A stretch of 8,259 nt of DNA from CAZMGD01 sp964565705 (GTDB taxonomy: Bacteria; Actinomycetota; Acidimicrobiia; Acidimicrobiales; Ilumatobacteraceae), in assembly GCA_964565705.1 (NCBI GenBank), contig CAZMGD010000144.1:1-8259 (forward strand), written 5' to 3'. The notes beneath the pieces were generated by a model, which saw only the letters and a program-made list of their open reading frames with translations, had not been told where the DNA came from and searched no databases. Numbering within the stretch: the first letter of the stretch is position 1; each line of letters starts with the position of its first letter. The position numbers and the translations under genes were made by a program. Below, piece by piece: positions 5,802-8,259 of this stretch.

Positions 5802-7103
5802 CGGACATGCAGGACATGATCGCCCAGACCGACGAGGGCACGCAGGAGATGCGGCCCCGCTCGGCGCTCACCGCCTCGGAGCTGCTGCGCGAGGTCGGCG
5901 CCGTGCTGCGGATGAGCGAGGCCGAGGCAGCAGCGCTCGGCGACGCCCAGGCCGACGTCTCCGACGACCAGACGATGATCATCAACATGGGCCCGCAGCA
6001 CCCGAGCACGCACGGCGTGCTGCGCCTCATGCTCGAGCTGCAGGGCGAGACCGTGCTGCGCTGCAAGCCCGTGATCGGCTACCTGCACACCGGCATGGAG
6101 AAGACCGGCGAGGAGCTGACCTACATGCAGGGCGGCACCAACGTCACTCGCATGGACTACGCGAGCCCGCTCAACAACGAGCTCGTGTTCGCGCTCACCG
6201 TCGAGGAGCTGCTCGGCATCGGCGGCGACATCCCCGAGCGGGCGGTGTGGATCCGGATGCTGATGAGCGAGCTGAACCGGATCAGCAGCCACTTCCTGTT
6301 CCTCGCAACGAACGGCATGGATCTCGGCGCCGTGTCGATGATGATCTACGGGTTCCGCGAGCGGGAGGAGGTGCTGCGCTTCTTCCAGGCGGTCACCGGC
6401 CTGCGGATGAACCACAACTACATCCGCCCCGGGGGTGTCGCCGCCGATCTCCCGCCCGGCTGGCGCGACGAGGTGCTGCGGCTGCTCGACATCTTCCCCG
6501 AGCGGCTCGAGGAGTACGACACGCTGTTGACCGCCCAGCCGATCTGGCGCGAGCGCCTTCAGGGCGTCGGTGTGATCACCGCCGAGGAGGCCGTGGCGCT
6601 CAGCGCCACCGGCCCGACCGCTCGGGCGAGCGGCGTCGAGTGGGACCTGCGCCGGGACCTGCCGTACCTGCGATACGACGATGTCGACTTCGACGTGATC
6701 GTCGGGTCATATGGCGACGCGTTCGATCGTTACGCCGTGCGCCTCAACGAGATCCGCGAGTCGATGCGGATCGTGCACCAGATCCTCGACCGGATGCCCA
6801 AGGGCGACTACCGCATCCAGGACAAGAAGGTCACGCCACCGCCGCGCGCCCGCATCGACGAATCGATGGAGGCGCTGATCCACCACTTCAAGATCTTCAC
6901 CNNNNNNNNNNGAGAGCCCCCGCGGTGAGATCGGCTGCTACATCGCGAGTGACGGCAGCGGGAAGCCGTACCGCATGCACATCAGGGCCCCGAGCTTCGT
7001 GAACATCCAGTGCCTGCCCCACATGATGCGCCACGGCCTCGTCGCCGACGCCGTCGCCATCATCTCCTCCGTCGATCCGGTGCTCGGGGAGGTCGATCGC
7101 TGA
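5798..7103 (+). CDS. nuoD: NADH-quinone oxidoreductase subunit D, interrupted by an assembly gap
   Basis: NuoD (49 kDa/Nqo4) forms the quinone pocket of complex I together with NuoB. The first 368 residues are intact. GPQHPSTHG (65-73) holds His68 and His72, and RMDY ends at Tyr121. His72 and Tyr121 correspond by spacing (49 residues) to the quinone-contacting His38 and Tyr87 of Thermus Nqo4. The N terminus has about 55 variable residues before the core. The reading frame stops at ten N (6902-6911) right after HHFKIFT. It resumes with ESPRGEIG in a different nominal frame and runs to TGA at 7103 (PVLGEVDR, the usual NuoD C terminus). Comparison with Nqo4 implies about 14 missing residues (an EGxxxPxGEVY-type stretch), so the frame shift is an artefact of the placeholder length. 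ATGA overlap with nuoC; the stop overlaps nuoE by one base. Confidence 0.96.
6902..6911. other. Assembly gap of ten N within nuoD
   Basis: Ten undetermined bases fall exactly at a codon boundary in nuoD. Ten is not a multiple of three, so it breaks the frame if taken literally. By homology the true missing sequence should be about 42 bases (14 codons). The run is therefore best read as a fixed-length scaffold placeholder and not as a measured distance. Confidence 0.95.
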
Positions 7104-7720
7104 TGGCTCGCCTCACCGAACAGAACGTGATCCTCGCCAAGGAGATCATCGGCCGCTACCCGAAGCCGCGCTCGGCCACCATCCCGTTGCTGCACCTCGC
7201 CCAGGAGCAGGACGGCCACGTCACCGACGACGCGATCCGCCACATCGCCGAGCTCGTCGGCGCGACGCCCGCCGAGGTGCTCGGCACCTGCACGTTCTAC
7301 GAGATGTTCAAGCGCGAGCCGACCGGCAGATATCTGATCAACATCTGCCAGACGATGTCTTGTGCGCTGCTCGGCGCCGACGACCTCATGCACCACGCCG
7401 AGCAGAAGCTCGGCATCAAGGCCGGCAACACGACGCCCGACGGCATGTTCACGCTGCACCACGCCGAGTGCCAGGCGGCGTGCACGGAGGCGCCGACGCT
7501 GCAGGTCAACTACCGCTACCGCTTCCGGGTCACCAACGAGGTGTTCGACGAGCTGGTCGATGACCTCGCCGCGGGCCGGCTCGAGGGTGAGATCCCGCCG
7601 CACGGCATCGTCGCCCGAGTGCGCCAGCACATCCCCGCCGAACGCGGCGTCGGAGCCGTGCCACCGGAGTCCGTGACGGGCCCTCCGGCGTGGGTCACGA
7701 GCGCTGAGGGGACCCCATGA
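7103..7720 (+). CDS. nuoE: NADH-quinone oxidoreductase subunit E (24 kDa, N1a cluster)
   Basis: NuoE belongs to the NADH-dehydrogenase module and binds the [2Fe-2S] cluster N1a in a thioredoxin-like domain. The ligands are visible: Cys82 and Cys87 (CQTMSC) and Cys123 and Cys127 (CQAAC). An N-terminal helical domain covers about residues 5-60, ending in the conserved GTCTFYEMF segment (61-69). At 205 residues it is a little longer than the E. coli protein (about 166), because of a Pro/Gly-rich tail after residue ~165. The ATG at 7103 overlaps the nuoD stop (TGATG), with GGGGAGG at 7086-7092 ten bases upstream. Upstream in-frame extension into nuoD is rejected. The stop overlaps the nuoF start. 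Confidence 0.97.
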   Translation: MARLTEQNVILAKEIIGRYPKPRSATIPLLHLAQEQDGHVTDDAIRHIAELVGATPAEVLGTCTFYEMFKREPTGRYLINICQTMSCALLGADDLMHHAEQKLGIKAGNTTPDGMFTLHHAECQAACTEAPTLQVNYRYRFRVTNEVFDELVDDLAAGRLEGEIPPHGIVARVRQHIPAERGVGAVPPESVTGPPAWVTSAEGTP

Positions 7721-8259
7721 CGACTGGCACGACCTATCCCCACGCCCCCGGCTTCATCGCCGGCGACCGGCCGCGTATCGTCACCTCGCGGTTCGAGTTC
7801 GGCGACTCCTACACGCTCGAGCGCTATCTCGCGACCGACGGTTACGAGGGGCTGAGGGCCGTCCTCGCCAAGCCGCCTGCCGAGGTGCACGACGAGGTCA
7901 AGAATGCGACCGTGCTCGGCCGCGGCGGCGCCGGTTTCCCCGCCGGCGTCAAGTGGGGCCTCACCCCGCAGGGCAAGTTCCCGCGCTACCTCGTCGTCAA
8001 CGGCGACGAGAGCGAGCCCGGCACCTACAAGGATCGCCTGCTCATGGAGCGCGATCCGCACCAGTTGATCGAGGGCTGCCTGATCGCCTGCTACGCCGCC
8101 GGGCTGTCGCAGTGCTTCTTGTACATCCGCGGTGAGATGGCCGTGGCGCAGGAACGCGTCGCCGCCGCGCTGAACGACGCGTACGCCGCCGGCTACATCG
8201 GCAGGAACATCCTCGGCACCGACTTCTCCGTCGACATCGTGCTGCACTGGGGTGCGGGC
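7717..8259 (+). CDS. nuoF: NADH-quinone oxidoreductase subunit F (51 kDa, FMN/NADH site), 3' truncated
   Basis: NuoF oxidises NADH with bound FMN and holds the [4Fe-4S] cluster N3. Only the first 181 residues are in the window. They include the FMN/NADH-binding glycine-rich motif GRGGAGFPAGVKW (68-80) and the second flavin/nucleotide motif NGDESEPGTYKDR (95-107). The sequence ends at HWGAG, just where the family continues into its conserved AYICGEE-type stretch. The cysteines for cluster N3 lie beyond the window. The ATG at 7717 overlaps the nuoE stop (ATGA), with GAGGGGA at 7706-7712 four bases upstream. The N terminus is slightly longer than in E. coli but typical of actinobacterial proteins. 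Identification is certain. Confidence 0.97.
   Translation, partial: MTTGTTYPHAPGFIAGDRPRIVTSRFEFGDSYTLERYLATDGYEGLRAVLAKPPAEVHDEVKNATVLGRGGAGFPAGVKWGLTPQGKFPRYLVVNGDESEPGTYKDRLLMERDPHQLIEGCLIACYAAGLSQCFLYIRGEMAVAQERVAAALNDAYAAGYIGRNILGTDFSVDIVLHWGAG

Noticed and set aside
5798..6928. nuoD as a pseudogene or frameshifted gene ending at 6928
   Set aside because: The break coincides with the N run. Sequence on both sides matches NuoD with a short, expected missing stretch, so it is an assembly artefact.
7010..7102. Upstream extension of nuoE into the end of nuoD
   Set aside because: The added residues are an Arg-rich shadow of NuoD's C terminus. The ATG at 7103 gives the normal NuoE N terminus.

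Overview
The window is a dense, single-strand (+) respiratory gene cluster from a high-G+C bacterium (roughly two thirds G+C by eye). The layout and protein styles suggest an actinobacterium, most likely of the class Acidimicrobiia or a near relative. That assignment is inferred from protein resemblance only; no marker gene is present. A 10-base run of N at 6902-6911 shows that the sequence is from a draft or metagenomic scaffold.

Region 1 (2-3347) encodes a quinol:cytochrome c oxidoreductase of the split, b6f-like kind. It holds the 3' end of a cytochrome b6-like N-terminal subunit, a separate subunit-IV-like C-terminal half with a long Ala-rich N-terminal extension, a Rieske [2Fe-2S] protein with a twin-arginine motif, and a membrane-anchored diheme cytochrome c. 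The two cytochrome b halves are separated by about 110 bases of low-complexity, repeat-like sequence. This stretch also reads as a 32-codon micro-ORF whose stop overlaps the next start.

Region 2 (3347-4174) is one unrecognised protein with three predicted membrane helices. It is locked by stop/start overlap to the cytochrome c gene and sits 4 bases upstream of nuoA. It is the least explained gene here and a candidate accessory subunit or assembly factor.

Region 3 (4179-8259) is the start of a complex I operon in canonical order: nuoA, nuoB, nuoC, nuoD (interrupted by the N gap), nuoE and nuoF (cut by the window end). Nearly every junction is an overlap (ATGA, TGATG or 8 bases) or a gap of a few bases, so the whole window is probably one transcript with translational coupling.

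Functionally, complex I would feed electrons from NADH into the (probably mena)quinone pool. The bc/b6f-like complex would then oxidise the quinol and pass electrons through the Rieske centre to the diheme cytochrome c and on to a terminal oxidase outside the window. No tRNA, rRNA, CRISPR, insertion sequence or convincing terminator was seen. No gene-free stretch exceeds about 110 bases.
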